Notes: generated by a model from the letters alone, not told the origin. 64,000 nucleotides of DNA from Castor canadensis (GCF_047511655.1 NC_133394.1:55646501-55710500); one strand, 5' to 3'. Positions 48,034-62,097 are shown, counted from the first letter of the stretch. Numbers and translations are program-made.

Positions 48034-48272
48034 GTGAAGGGTATCCAAAAGTAAATGAGAATGTTCATGTGGATGTCACCAATGCAGAGGAGGCAGTGGA
48101 CTGCACATCTTCAACCAGGTTCCATGATTCAATCGAGGAGGAAAAGGAGTCCCTTGATGAGCCAAGCCAGGATGATGCAATGCCAGGACCTTCACCCGAA
48201 GGCAAGCATGAGAGCATTCCTTCCATTGACCTATCTCTGATCACGTCTATATTTCTATCAAGAAAATCATGA
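48034..48272 (+). CDS. Candidate terminal coding exon, unit 2
   Basis: Intact acceptor (CCAATAG) and frame, protein identical to unit 1. Upstream open frame from 47688 has the CPKET and CKGSSHY variants in the presumed intron. Confidence 0.4.
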
Positions 48273-50378
48273 CACATCTATTCTCCGTGCAGCAAGGATG
48301 TGTGCTCAAGGCTGCATCCCTACCCTCACCCAGAATCAGACTAAGAATCATGTCTAAAATCTGAAGAAGGCCCAGACCCTTTCTAAAAGAAGTTTTATGT
48401 TCCTTTTCATTCCTCTCGGGAAACACGTGCTCTGTCCTCTATGTGCCCAGAGTACTTTCCATACATAGTTTTCTGTGCACCTGTCTGGGTGTCTCCCTGG
48501 CTTAAGGTTTCTAGAGTTGAGGTCTCACCTGTCCTCCAAAATGTAGGCATTCCCGGGGAAACTGTTGACAGAGCAGGAAAGGATCAACTGACTGCATGAC
48601 TTAGATGCGTGTAAAATGGAGGTTCTTGACTAAAGAGCTATGGTATGAGTTGGAATCTATCTTCAGGCCACAGTGACCTTGGGCTTCTGACCTTCATTAA
48701 CTGCATATTGCAGCACATGGTAAATTTTCTTCCCACATCCCTTTCAAACCTTGATCTGGGCTAGATCCCGAACTGCGCATTCACTGTCAGGAGTGTCGTA
48801 AGCTTACCTTTTGCCACTTTTTGCCTCCTGGAAATGGCCCTCAGTGATTTGCTGATTACTTTGGATGTTTGGGAGTAGAAGGGAACGTCTGATGAAAATA
48901 TTGTGTTAAGGGCTGAGGGTCAATAAAGACAAGTGTAAAATTGATGAATTTAATTTTCACAGCCTGAGTTTGAGCATTGAGACCTGCAAACCCAAATTGA
49001 TCCAGGCAGTTTAGCAGAGGGTTTCTTCCCATTTAGCTGCTCTCTCCCCTCATCTTGCCAAGGCAAAACCATACAGTTTCATCTATCACAATGACAACAT
49101 GTACTCTCAAATCCAGGAACATACACCAAAAACGGCCTTCCCTAAAGCTTTCGATATAGTTAGGAAATTACCAGAGCTCATGTCAACTATCCTCATTCAC
49201 AACCCTCTTCAAATTGAAGTGTATACAGGTTATGTCCAGGGCAGCCAGAATTCTTATGTTCACATGGAAAAAATAGGGACTAATTGGGGCATCTTTACAC
49301 AAAACAATAGCAGGGAAACAAATTTGTATACAATTGAACCTTCATGTTTACATGCACTTTAAGACAAACTCTCCATATTGACAGAGGAATATCTCAAGGT
49401 TTGCAGAAGCTGTGTAATGTCTTCTTTCTTCACCTCTTCAATTGCCTAAATGGAATGTGCAGATATATAAGGCACATTGTCTAAAGGATATGTGCTAAGA
49501 AGAATGGTAGAAATAATGTTTGAGTTAGGTGCAGATTTTCTTTTCATATTCTGTTTGCCTGTAGCCTTCATGCATTTAGAAAAGTAGTACCATGGCACAC
49601 AGAAGGGATGAAAATGAAAAAATGTGAGGGGACGATCCTTTGTTGCTTTATATTATTTTAAAATTTACCCTATTCAGGAGACAATAGAGATCCATTACCT
49701 AATATTTAGCTGGAAAACCTCATAGTAGCGGCCTAAAATTGTCAGGTATATGGGACCTATCTCTTCTTTCCAGGAAAGATTCCAACAACAAGTACGCATT
49801 CCAAATGGAAAAATCAAGTGGTAGATGACATGTCTCCATGACATGGGATCTGCCCCATTCAAAACCGATTTCTTTTCCTTCAAAAGAGAGGTCAGGAAAA
49901 TTATTTCCATGAATCCCAGCATGCTAAGCACATTCATCTGAAAAGCAGTGGGCCTGAAGGTGATGTGTCTTAGAATGTGGTCTGTAAACGAATTACATAA
50001 CTGATTATAAGCACTGATGCAAGTGGGAATACATGGCTCCTGGGTGGATATTAGAAGACCCGAGAAAGTCTCCAATGGGAACTGACCAAAAGCCATTGCT
50101 GTCCAATACACTAACAGATCTTTACATTCCATGCAGGAAAGAAACGTTTCAGACATTCTTTTTCTCCTTATTTGCTGAAGCCCTGAATTTTCCCACCTGT
50201 ATACACGGCTCCTGCCAAGGGAGTTCTCGTTATGTTCCAAGTGGAACATGGCCTTTCACGTACCAGAAGCTCCCGGGGAACCATGCAAACACCACTTTGT
50301 GCACACAGTCATGGTCACTTGGGATTGATCACACCCCTCATGATCAGCATAAATCTACACTTAATTTTGTTCCAATAC
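48034..50378 (+). repeat. Array unit 2
   Basis: 2345 bases. Terminal-exon segment 48034-48272; AATAAA at 48922-48927; 87-codon open stretch 49099-49362 of type C (QIEV, QNSYVHM, ending HAL). The stretch around 49850 reads 'gggatctgccccattcaaaa', a type-C marker shared with units 5 and 8. Confidence 0.93.
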
Positions 50379-50617
50379 GTGAAGGGTATCCAAAAGTAAA
50401 TGAGAATGTTCATGTGGATGTCACCAATGCAGAGGAGGCAGTGGACTCCACATCTTCAACCAGATTCCATGATTCAATCGAGGAGGAAAAGGAGTCCCTT
50501 GATGAGCCAAGCCAGGATGATGCAATGCCAGGACCTTCACCCGAAGGCAAGCATGAGAGCATTCCTTCCATTGACCTGTCTCTGATCACGTCTATATTTC
50601 TATCAAGAAAATCATGA
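50379..50617 (+). pseudogene. Candidate terminal exon, unit 3: acceptor lost
   Basis: Frame open to TGA, with a cysteine-to-serine change (VDSTSS) and a glycine-to-arginine change at the first codon. The base change creating that arginine also destroys the acceptor (AG to AC at 50377-50378). If the exon is ever spliced in, this unit should not contribute. Confidence 0.45.
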
Positions 50618-52721
50618 CACATCTATTCTCCGTGCAGCAAGGATGCGTGCTCAAGGCTGCATCCCTACCCTCACCCAGAATCAGACTAAGAATCATGTCT
50701 AAAATCTGAAGAAGGCCCAGACCCTTTCTAAAAGAAGTTTTATGTTCCTTTTCATTCCTCTCGGGACACACGTGCTGTGTCCTCTATGTGCCCAGAGTAC
50801 TTTCCATACATAGTTTTCTGTGTACCTGTCTGGGTGTCTCCCTGGCTTAAGGTTTCTAGAGTTGAGGTCTCACCTGTCCTCCCAAATGTGGGCATTCCCG
50901 GGGAAACTGTTGACAGAGCAGGAAATGATCAACTGACTGCATGACTTAGATGCGTGTAAAATGGAGGTTCTTGACTAAAGAGCTATGGTATGAGTTGGAA
51001 TCTATCTTCAGGCCACAATGACCTTGGGCTTCTGACCTTCATTAACTGCATATTGCAGCACATGGTAAATTTTCTTCCCACATCCCTTTCAAACCTTGAT
51101 CTGGGCTAGATCCCGAACTGCGCATTCACTGTCAGGAATGTCGGAGGCTTACCTTTTGCCACTTTTTGCCTCCTGGAAATGGCCCTCAGTGATTTGCTGA
51201 TTATTTTGGATGTTTGTTAGTAGAAGGGAACGTCTGATGAAAATATTGTGTTAGGGGCTGAGGGTCAATAAAGACCAGTGTAAAATTGATGAATTTAATT
51301 TTCATAGCCTGAGTTTGAGCATTGAGACCTGCAAACCCAAATTGATCCAGGCAGTTTAGCAGAGGGTTTCTTCCCATTTAGCTGCTCTCTCCCCTCATCT
51401 TGCCAAGGCAAAACCATACAGTTTCATCTATCACAATGACAACATGTACTCTCAAATCCAGGAACATACACCAAAAACGGCCTTCCCTAAAGCTTTCGAT
51501 ATAGTTAGGAAATTACCAGAGCTCATGTCAACTATCCTCATTCACAACCCTCTTCAAATTCAAGTGTATACAGGTTATGTCCAGGGGAGCCAGCATTCTT
51601 ATATTCACATGGAAAAAATAGGGACTAATTGGGGCATTTTTACACAAAACAATAGCAGGGAAACAAGTTTCTATACAATTGAACCTTCATGTTTACCTGA
51701 ACTTTAAGACAAACTCTCCATATTGACAGAGGAATATCTCAAGGTTTGAAGAAGTTGTCTAATGTCTTCTTTCTTCACCTCTTCAATTGCCTAAATGGAA
51801 TGTGCAGGTAGATAAGGCACATTGCCTAAAGGATATGTGCTAAGAAGAATGGTAGAAATAATGTTTGAGTTAGGTGCAGATTTTCTTTTCATATTCTGTT
51901 TGCCTGTAGCCTTCATGCATTTAGAAAAGTAGTACCATGGCGCACAGAAGGGATGAAAACGAAAAATGTGAGGGGACGATCCTTTGTTGCTTTATATTAT
52001 TTTAAAATTTACCCTATTCAGGAGACAATAGAGATCCATTACCTAATATTTAGCTGGAAAACCTCATAGTAGCGGCCTAAAATTGTCAGGTATTTGGGAC
52101 CTATCTCTTGTTTCCGGGAAGATTCCAACAACAAGTACGCATTCCAAATGGAAAAATCAAGTGGTAGATGATTTGTCTTCATGACATATGATCTGCCCCA
52201 TTCAAAACCGATTTCTTTTCCTTCAAAAGAGAGGTCAGGAAAATTATTTCCATGAATCCCAGCATGCTAAGCACATTCATCTGAAAAGCAGTGGGCCTGA
52301 AGGTGATGTGTCTTAGAATGTGGTCTGTAAACGAATTACATAACTGATTATAAGCACTGATGCAAGTGGGAATACATGGCTCCTGGGTGGATATTAGAAG
52401 ACCCGAGGAAGTCTCCAATGGGAACTGACCAAAAGCCATTGCTGTCCAACACACTAACAGATCTTTGCATTCCATGCCCTAAAGAAACGTTTCAAACATT
52501 CTTTTTCTCCTTATTTGCTGAAGCCCTGAATTTTCCCACCTGTATACACGGCTCCTGCTAAGGGAGTTCTCATTATGTTCCAAGTGGAACATGGCCTTTC
52601 ACCTACCAGAAGCTCCCGGGGAACCATGCAAACACCACTTTGTGCACACAGTCATGGTCACTTGGGTTTGATCACACCCCTCATGACCAGCCTAAATCTA
52701 CACTTAATTTTGTTCCAATAG
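50379..52721 (+). repeat. Array unit 3
   Basis: 2343 bases. Terminal-exon segment 50379-50617 whose acceptor has changed from CCAATAG to CCAATAC; AATAAA at 51267-51272; 87-codon open stretch 51444-51707 of type B (QIQV, ending SFYTIEPSCLPEL). Confidence 0.93.
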
Positions 52722-52960
52722 GTGAAGGGTATCCAAAAGTAAATGAGAATGTTCATGTGGATGTCACCAATGCAGAGGAGGCAGTGGACTGCACATCTTC
52801 AACCAGATTCCATGATTCAATAGAGGAGGAAAAGGAGTCCCTTGATGAGCCAAGCCAGGATGATGCAATGCCAGGACCTTCACCCGAAGGCAAGCATGAG
52901 AGCATTCCTTCCATTGACCTGTCTCTGATCACGTCTATATTTCTATCAAGAAAATCATGA
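52722..52960 (+). CDS. Candidate terminal coding exon, unit 4
   Basis: Acceptor and frame intact, same protein as units 1 and 2. The upstream open frame is interrupted by TAA just after the CIHGSC codons (near 52559), which does not matter if that part is intron. Confidence 0.4.
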
Positions 52961-55065
52961 CACATCTATTCTCCATGCAGCAAGGATGCGTGCTCAAGGC
53001 TGCATCCCTACCCTCACCCAGAATCAGACTAAGAATCATGTCTAAAATCTGAAGAAGGCCCAGACCCTTTCTAAAAGAAGTTTTATGTTCCTTTTCATTC
53101 CTCTCGGGAAACACGTGCTCTGTCCTCTATGTGCCCAGAGTACTTTCCATACATAGTTTTCTGTGCACCTGTCTGGGTGTCTCCCTGGCTTAAGGTTTCT
53201 AGAGTTGAGGTCTCACCTGTCCTCCCAAATGTGGGCATTCCCGGGGAAACTGTTGACAGAGCAGGAAAGGATCAACTGACTGCATGACTTAGATGCGTGT
53301 AAAATGGAGGTTCTTGACTAAAGAGCTATGGTATGAGTTGGAATCTATCTTCAGGCCACAATGACCTTGGGCTTCTGACCTTCATTAACTGCATATTGCA
53401 GCACATGGTAAATTTTCTTCCCACATCCCTTTCAAACCTTGATCTGGGCTAGATCCCGAACTGCGCATTCACTGTCAGGAGTGTCGTAAGCTTACCTTTT
53501 GCCACTTTTTGCCTCCTGGAAATGGCCCTCAGTGATTTACTGATTACTTTGGATGTTTGGGAGTAGAAGGGAACTTCTGATGAAAATATTGTGTTAGGGG
53601 CTGAGGGTCAATAAAGACAAGTGTAAAATTGATGAATTTAATTTTTACAGCCTGAGTTTGAGCATTGAGACCTGCAAACCCAAATTGATCCATGCAGTTT
53701 AGCAGAGGGTTTCTTCCCATTTAGCTGCTCTCTGCCCTCATCTTGCCAAGGCAAAACCATACAGTTTCATCTATCACAATGACAACATGTACTTTCAAAT
53801 CCAGGAACATACACCAAAAACGGCCTTCCCTAAAGCTTTCGATATAGTTAGGAAATTACCAGAGCTCATGTCAACTATCCTCATTCACAACCCTCTTCAA
53901 ATTGAAGTGTATACAGGTTATGTCCAGGGCAGCCAGCATTCTTGTATTCACATGGAAAAAATAGGGACTAATTGGGGAATTTTTACAAAAAACAATAGCA
54001 GGGAAACAAATTTGTATACAATTGAACCTTCATGTTTACATGCACTTTAAGACAAACTCTCCATATTGACAGAGGAATATCTCAAGGTTTGCAGAAGCTG
54101 TGTAATGTCTTCTTTCTTCACCTCTTCAATTGCCTAAATGGAATGTGCAGATATATAAGGCACATTGCCTAAAGGATATGTGCTAAGAAGAATGGTAGAA
54201 ATAATGTTTGAGTTAGGTGCAGATTTTCTTTTCATATTCTGTTTGCCTGTAGCCTTCATGCATTTAGAAAAGTAGTACCATGGCACACAGAAGGGATGAA
54301 AATGAAAAAATGTGAGGGGACGATCCTTTGTTGCTTTATATTATTTTTAAATTTACCCTATTCAGGAGACAATAGAGATCCATTACCTAATATTTAGCTG
54401 GAAAACCTCATAGTAGCGGCCTAAAATTGTCAGGTATATGGGACCTATCTCTTCTTTCCTGGAAAGATTCCAACAACAAGTACGCATTCCAAATGGAAAA
54501 ATCAAGTGGTAGATGACCTGTCTCCATGACATGGGGTCTACCCCATTCAAACCGATTTCTTTTCCTTCAAAACAGAGGTCAGGAAAATTATTTCCATGAA
54601 TTCCAGCATGCTAAGCACATTCATCTGAAAAGCAGTGGGCCTGAAGGTGATGTGTCTTAGAATGTGTTCTATAAACGAATTACATAAGTGATTATAAGCA
54701 CTGATGCAAGTGGGTATACATGGCTCCTGGGTGGATATTAGAAGACCCGAGAAAGTCTCCAATGGGAACTGACCAAAAGCCATTGCTGTCCAATACACTA
54801 ACAGATCTTTACATTCCATGCAGGAAAGAAACGTTTCAGACATTCTTTTTCTCCTTATTTCCTGAAGCCCTGAATTTTCCCACCTGTATACAGGGCTCCT
54901 GCCAAGGGAGTTCTCGTTATGTTCCAAGTGGAACATGGCCTTTCACGTACCAGAAGCTCCCGGGGAACCATGCAAACACCACTTTGTGCACACAGTCATG
55001 GTCACTCGGGATTGATCACACCACTCATGATCAGCCTAAATCTACACTTAATTTTGTTCCAATAG
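52722..55065 (+). repeat. Array unit 4
   Basis: 2344 bases. Terminal-exon segment 52722-52960; AATAAA at 53610-53615; 87-codon open stretch 53787-54050, variant of type A (MYFQIQ, QHSCIHM, TKNNS). Confidence 0.93.
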
Positions 55066-55304
55066 GTGAAGGGTATCCAAAAGTAAATGAGAATGTTCAT
55101 GTGGAAGTCACCAATGCAGAGGAGACAGTGGACTGCACATCTTCAACCAGGTTCCATGATTCAATCGAGGAGGAAAAGGAGTCCCTTGATGAGCCAAGCC
55201 AGGATGATGCAATGCCAGGACCTTCACCCGAAGGCAAGCATGAGAGCATTCCTTCCATTGACCTGTCTCTGATCACGTCTATATTTCTATCAAGAATATC
55301 ATGA
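55066..55304 (+). CDS. Candidate terminal coding exon, unit 5
   Basis: Acceptor and frame intact. Differs from unit 1 by D-to-E (VHVEVTN), A-to-T (EETVD) and K-to-I in the last but one residue (SRIS). Units 5 and 8 share the last two changes. Confidence 0.4.
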
Positions 55305-57410
55305 CACATCTATTCTCCGTGCAGCAAGGATGTGTGCTCAAGGCTGCATCCCTACCCTCACCCAGAATCAGACTAAGAATCATGTCTAAAATCTGAAGAA
55401 GGCCCAGACCCTTTCTAAAAGAAGTTTTATGTTCCTTTTCATTCCTCTCGGGAAACACGTGCTCTGTCCTCTATGTGCCCAGAGTACTTTCCATACATAG
55501 TTTTCTGTGCACCTGTCTGGGTGTCTCCCTGGCTTAAGATTTCTAGAGTTGAGGTCTCACCTGTCCTCCCAAATGTGGGCATTCCCGGGGAAACTGTTGA
55601 CAGAGCAGGAAAGGATCAACTGACTGCATGACTTAGATGCGTGTAAAATGGAGGTTCTTGACTAAAGAGCTATGGTATGAGTTGGAATCTATCCTCAGGC
55701 CACAGTGACCTTGGGCTTCTGACCTTCATTAACTGCATATTGCAGCACATGGTAAATTTTCTTCCCACATCCCTTTCAAACCTTGATCTGGGCTAGATCC
55801 CGAAGTGCGCATTCACTGTCAGGAATGTCGTAACCTTACCTTTTGCCACTTTTTGCCTCCTGGAAATGGCCCTCAGTGATTTGCTGATTACTTTGGATGT
55901 TTGTTAGTAGAAGGGAACTTCTGATGAAAATATTGTGTTAGGGGCTGAGGGTCAATAAAGACAAGTGTAAAATTGATGAATTTAATTTTCACAGCCTGAG
56001 TTTGAGCATTGAGACCTGCAAACCCAAATTGATCCAGGCAGTTTAGCAGAGGGTTTCTTCCCATTTAGCTGCTCTCTCCCCTCATCTTGCCAAGGCAAAA
56101 CCATACAGTTTCATCTATCACAATGACAACATGTACTCTCAAATCCAGGAACATACACCAAAAACGGCCTTCCCTAAAGCTTTCGATATAGTTAGGAAAT
56201 TACCAGAGCTCATGTCAACTATCCTCATTCACAACCCTCTTCAAATTGAAGTGTATACAGGTTATGTCCAGGGCAGCCAGAATTCTTATGTTCACATGGA
56301 AAAAATAGGGACTAATTGGGGCATCTTTACACAAAACAATAGCAGGGAAACAAATTTGTATACAATTGAACCTTCATGTTTACATGCACTTTAAGACAAA
56401 CTCTCCATATTGACAGAGGAATATCTCAAGGTTTGCAGAAGCTGTGTAATGTCTTCTTTCTTCACCTCTTCAATTGCCTAAATGGAATGTGCAGATATAT
56501 AAGGCACATTGTCTAAAGAATATGTGCTAAGAAGAATGGTAGAAATAATGTTTGAGTTAGGTGCAGATTTTCTTTTCATATTCTGTTTGCCTGTAGCCTT
56601 CATGCATTTAGAAAAGTAGTACCATGGCACACAGAAGGGATGAAAATGAAAAAATGTGAGGGGACGATCCTTTGTTGCTTTATATTATTTTAAAATTTAC
56701 CCTATTCAGGAGACAATAGAGATCCATTACCTAATATTTAGCTGGAAAACCTCATAGTAGCGGCCTAAAATTGTCAGGTATATGGGACCTATCTCTTCTT
56801 TCCAGGAAAGATTCCAACAACAAGTACGCATTCCAAATGGAAAAATCAAGTGGTAGATGACATGTCTCCATGACATGGGATCTGCCCCATTCAAAACCGA
56901 TTTCTTTTCCTTCAAAAGAGAGGTCAGGAAAATTATTTCCATGAATCCCAGCATGCTAAGCACATTCATCTGAAAAGCAGTGGGCCTGAAGGTGATGTGT
57001 CTTAGAATGTGGTCTGTAAACGAATTACATAACTGATTATAAGCACTGATGCAAGTGGGAATACATGGCTCCTGGGTGGATACTAGAAGACCCAAGAAAG
57101 TCTCCAATGGGAACTGACCAAAAGCCATTGCTGTCCAACACACTAACAGATCTTTACATTCCATGCAGGAAAGAAACGTTTCAGACATTCTTTTTCTCCT
57201 TATTTCCTGAAGCCCTGAATTTTCCCACCTGTATACATGGCTCCTGCAAAGGGAGTTCTCATTATGTTCCAAGTGGAGCATGGCCTTTCACCTACCAGAA
57301 GCTCCCGGGGAACCATGCAAACACCACTTTGTGCACACAGTCATGGTCACTTGGGATTGATCACACCCGTCATGACCAGCCTAAATCTACACTTAATTTT
57401 GTTCCAATAG
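55066..57410 (+). repeat. Array unit 5
   Basis: 2345 bases. Terminal-exon segment 55066-55304 (ETVD, ending SRIS); AATAAA at 55954-55959; 87-codon open stretch 56131-56394 of type C (QNSYVHM). It shares 'cccgaagtgcgcattc' (55799-55814) only with unit 8. Confidence 0.93.
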
Positions 57411-57649
57411 GTGAAGGGTATCCAAAAGTAAATGAGAATGTTCATGTGGATGTCACCAATGCAGAGGAGGCAGTGGACTGCACATCTTCAACCAGGTTCC
57501 ATGATTCAATCGAGGAGGAAAAGGAGTCCCTTGATGAGCCAAGCCAGGATGATGCAATGCCAGGACCTTCACCCGAAGGCAAGCATGAGAGCATTCCTTC
57601 CATTGACCTGTCTCTGATCACGTCTATATTTCTATCAAGAAAATCATGA
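57411..57649 (+). CDS. Candidate terminal coding exon, unit 6
   Basis: Acceptor and frame intact; protein identical to unit 1 in the exon part. The presumed intron part carries HTRHD instead of HTPHD. Confidence 0.4.
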
Positions 57650-59753
57650 CACATCTATTCTCCGTGCAGCAAGGATGTGTGCTCAAGGCTGCATCCCTAC
57701 CCTCACCCAGAATCAGACTAAGAATCATGTCTAAAATCTGAAGAAGGCCCAGACCCTTTCTAAAAGAAGTTTTATGTTCCTTTTCATTCCTCTCGGGAAA
57801 CACGTGCTCTGTCCTCTATGTGCCCAGAGTACTTTCCATACATAGTTTTCTGTGCACCTGTCTGGGTGTCTCCCTGGCTTAAGGTTTCTAGAGTTGAGGT
57901 CTCACCTGTCCTCCCAAATGTGGGCATTCCCGGGGAAACTGTTGACAGAGCAGGAAAGGATCAACTGACTGCATGACTTAGATGCGTGTAAAATGGAGGT
58001 TCTTGACTAAAGAGCTATGGTATGAGTTGGAATCTATCTTCAGGCCACAATGACCTTGGGCTTCTGACCTTCATTAACTGCATATTGCAGCACATGGTAA
58101 ATTTTCTTCCCACATCCCTTTCAAACCTTGATCTGGGCTAGATCCCGAACTGCGCATTCACTGTCAGGAATGTCGTAAGCTTACCTTTTTCCACTTTTTG
58201 CCTCCTGGAAATGGCCCTCATTGATTTGCTGATTACTTTGGATGTTTGTTAGTAGAAGGGAACTTCTGATGAAAATATTGTGTTAGGGGCTGAGGGTCAA
58301 TAAAGACCAGTGTAAAATTGATGAATTTAATTTTCACAGCCTGAGTTTGAGCATTGAGACCTGCAAACCCAAATTGATCCAGGCAGTGTAGCAGAGGGTT
58401 TCTTGCCATTTAGCTGCTCTCTCCCCTCATCTTGCCAAGGCAAAACCATACAGTTTCATCTATCACAATGACAACATGTACTCTCAAATCCAGGAACATA
58501 CACCAAAAACGGCCTTCCCTAAAGCTTTCAATATAGTTAGGAAATTACCAGAGCTCATGTCAACTATCCTCATTCACAACCCTCTTCAAATTCAAGTGTA
58601 TACAGGTTATGTCCAGGGGAGCCAGCAGTCTTATATTCACATGGAAAAAATAGGGACTAATTGGGGCATTTTTACACAAAACAATAGCAGGGAAACAAAT
58701 TTGTATACAATTGAACCTTCATGTTTACATGCACTTTAAGACAAACTCTCCATATTGACAGAGGAATATCTCAAGGTTTGAAGAAGTTGTCTAATGTCTT
58801 CTTTCTTCACCTCTTCAATTGCGTAAATGGAATGTGCAGGTAGATAAGGCACATTGCCTAAAGGATATGTGCTAAGAAGAATGGTGGAAATAATGTTTGA
58901 GTTAGGTGCAGATTTTCTTTTCATATTCTGTTTGCCTGTAGAATTCATGCATTTAGAAAAGTAGTACCATGGCGCACAGAAGGGAGGAAAATGAAAAATG
59001 TGAGGGGACGATCCTTTGTTGCTTTATATTATTTTAAAATTAACCCTATTCAGGAGACAATAGAGATCCATTACCTAATATTTAGCTGGAAAACCTCATA
59101 GTAGCGGCCTAAAATTGTCAGGTATATGGGACCTATCTCTTGTTTCCGGGAAAGATTCCAACAACAAGTACGCATTCCAAATGGAAAAATCAAGTGGTAG
59201 ATGACCTGTCTCCATGACATGGGGTCTACCCCATTCAAACCGATTTCTTTTCCTTCAAAAGAGAGGTCAGGAAAATTATTTCCATGAGTCCCAGCATGCT
59301 AAGCACATTCATCTGAAAAGCAGTGGGCCTGAAGGTGATGTGTCTTAGAATGTGGTCGGTAAACGAATTACATAAGTGATTATAAGCACTGATGCAAGTG
59401 GGTATACATGGCTCCTGGGTGGATATTAGAAGACCCGAGAAAGTCTCCAATGGGAACTGACCAAAAGCCATTGCTGTCCAATACACTAACAGATCTTTAC
59501 ATTCCATGCAGGAAAGAAACGTTTCAGACATTCTTTTTCTCCTTATTTGCTGAAGCCCTGAATTTTCCCACCTGTATACACGGCTCCTGCCAAGGGAGTT
59601 CTCGTTATGTTCCAAGTGGAACATGGCCTTTCACGTACCAGAAGCTCCCGGGGAACCATGCAAACACCACTTTGTGCACACAGTCATGGTCACTTGGGAT
59701 TGATCACACCCCTCATGATCAGCATAAATCTACACTTAATTTTGTTCCAATCC
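57411..59753 (+). repeat. Array unit 6
   Basis: 2343 bases. Terminal-exon segment 57411-57649; AATAAA at 58299-58304; 87-codon open stretch 58476-58739 that is a hybrid: type B at its start (FNIV, QIQV) and type A at its end (NLYTIEPSCLHAL). Confidence 0.93.
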
Positions 59754-59992
59754 GTGAAGGGTATCCAAAAGTAAATGAGAATGTTCATGTGGATGTCACC
59801 AATGCAGAGGAGGCAGTGGACTCCACATCTTCAACCAGGTTCCATGATTCAATCGAGGAGGAAAAGGAGTCCCTTGATGAGCCAAGCCAGGATGATGCAA
59901 TTCCAGGACCTTCACCCGAAGGCAAGCATGAGAGCATTCCTTCCATTGACCTGTCTCTGATCACGTCTATATTTCTATCAAGAAAATCATGA
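59754..59992 (+). pseudogene. Candidate terminal exon, unit 7: acceptor lost
   Basis: Frame open to TGA with the VDSTSS change of unit 3 and an M-to-I change (DDAIPG). The acceptor reads CCAATCC, losing AG as in unit 3 but with an additional substitution, which suggests common descent of these two copies. Confidence 0.45.
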
Positions 59993-62097
59993 CACATCTA
60001 TTCTCCGTGCAGCAAGGATGTGTGCTCAAGGCTGCATCCCTACCCTCACCCAGAATCAGACTAAGAATCATGTCTAAAATCTGAAGAAGGCCCAGACCCT
60101 TTCTAAAAGAAGTTTTATGTTCCTTTTCATTCCTCTCGGGAAACACGTGCTCTGTCCTCTATGTGCCCAGAGTACTTTCCATACATAGTTTTCTGTGCAC
60201 CTGTCTGGGTGTCTCCCTGGCTTAAGATTTCTAGAGTTGAGGTCTCACCTGTCCTCCCAAATGTGGGCATTCCCGGGGAAACTGTTGACAGAGCAGGAAA
60301 GGATCAACTGACTGCATGACTTAGATGCGTGTAAAATGGAGGTTCTTGACTAAAGAGCTATGGTATGAGTTGGAATCTATCCTCAGGCCACAGTGACCTT
60401 GGGCTTCTGACCTTCATTAACTGCATATTGCAGCACATGGTAAATTTTCTTCCCACATCCCTTTCAAACCTTGATCTGGGCTAGATCCCGAACTGCGCAT
60501 TCACTGTCAGGAATGTCGTAAGCTTACCTTTTGCCACTTTTTGCCTCCTGGAAATGGCCCTCAGTGATTTTCTGATTACTTTGGATGTTTGGGAGTAGAA
60601 GGGAACGTCTGATGAAAATATTGTGTTAGGGGCTGAGGGTCAATAAAGACAAGTGTAAAATTGATGAATTTAATTTTCACAGCCTGAGTTTGAGCATTGA
60701 GACCTGCAAACCCAAATTGATCCAGGCAGTGTAGCAGAGGGTTTCTTGCCATTTAGCTGCTCTCTCCCCTCATCTTGCCAAGGCAAAACCATACAGTTTC
60801 ATCTATCACAATGACAACATGTACTCTCAAATCCAGGAACATACACCAAAAACGGCCTTCCCTAAAGCTTTCGATATAGTTAGGAAATTACCAGAGCTCA
60901 TGTCAACTATCCTCATTCACAACCCTCTTCAAATTGAAGTGTATACAGGTTATGTCCAGGGCAGCCAGCATTCTTATATTCACATGGAAAAAATAGGGAC
61001 TAATTGGGGCATTTTTACACAAAACAATAGCAGGGAAACAAATTTGTATACAATTGAACCTTCATGTTTACATGCACTTTAAGACAAACTCTCCATATTG
61101 ACAGAGGAATATCTCAAGGTTTGCAGAAGCTGTGTAATGTCTTCTTTCTTCACCTCTTCAATTGCCTAAATGGAATGTGCAGATATATAAGGCACATTGC
61201 CTAAAGGATATGTGCTAAGAAGAATGGTAGAAATAATGTTTGAGTTAGGTGCAGATTTTCTTTTCATATTCTGTTTGCCTGTAGCCTTCATGCATTTAGA
61301 AAAGTAGTACCATGGCACACAGAAGGGATGAAAATGAAAAAATGTGAGGGGATGATCCTTTGTTGCTTTATATTATTTTAAAATTTACCCTATTCAGGAG
61401 ACAATAGAGATCCATTACCTAATATTTAGCTGGAAAACCTCATAGTAGCGGCCTAAAATTGTCAGGTATATGGGACCTATCTCTTCTTTCCTGGAAAGAT
61501 TCCAACAACAAGTACGCATTCCAAATGGAAAAATCAAGTGGTAGATGACCTGTCTCCATGACATGGGGTCTACCCCATTCAAACCGATTTCTTTTCCTTC
61601 AAAAGAGAGGTCAGGAAAATTATTTCCATGAATTCCAGCATGCTAAGCACATTCATCTGAAAAGCAGTGGGCCTGAAGGTGATGTGTCTTAGAATGTGGT
61701 CTATAAACGAATTACATAAGTGATTATAAGCACTGATGCAAGTGGGTATACATGGCTCCTGGGTGGATATTAGAAGACCCGAGAAAGTCTCCAATGGGAA
61801 CTGACCAAAAGCCATTGCTGTCCAATACACTAACAGATCTTTACATTCCATGCAGGAAAGAAACGTTTCAGACATTCTTTTTCTCCTTATTTCCTGAAGC
61901 CCTGAATTTTCCCACCTGTATACATGGCTCCTGCCAAGGGAGTTCTCGTTATGTTCCAAGTGGAACATGGCCTTTCACGTACCAGAAGCTCCCGGGGAAC
62001 CATGCAAACACCACTTTGTGCACACAGTCATGGTCACTAGGGATTGATCACACCACTCATGATCAGCCTAAATCTACACTTAATTTTGTTCCAATAG
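59754..62097 (+). repeat. Array unit 7
   Basis: 2344 bases. Terminal-exon segment 59754-59992 with the acceptor changed to CCAATCC; AATAAA at 60642-60647; 87-codon open stretch 60819-61082 of type A. Confidence 0.93.
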
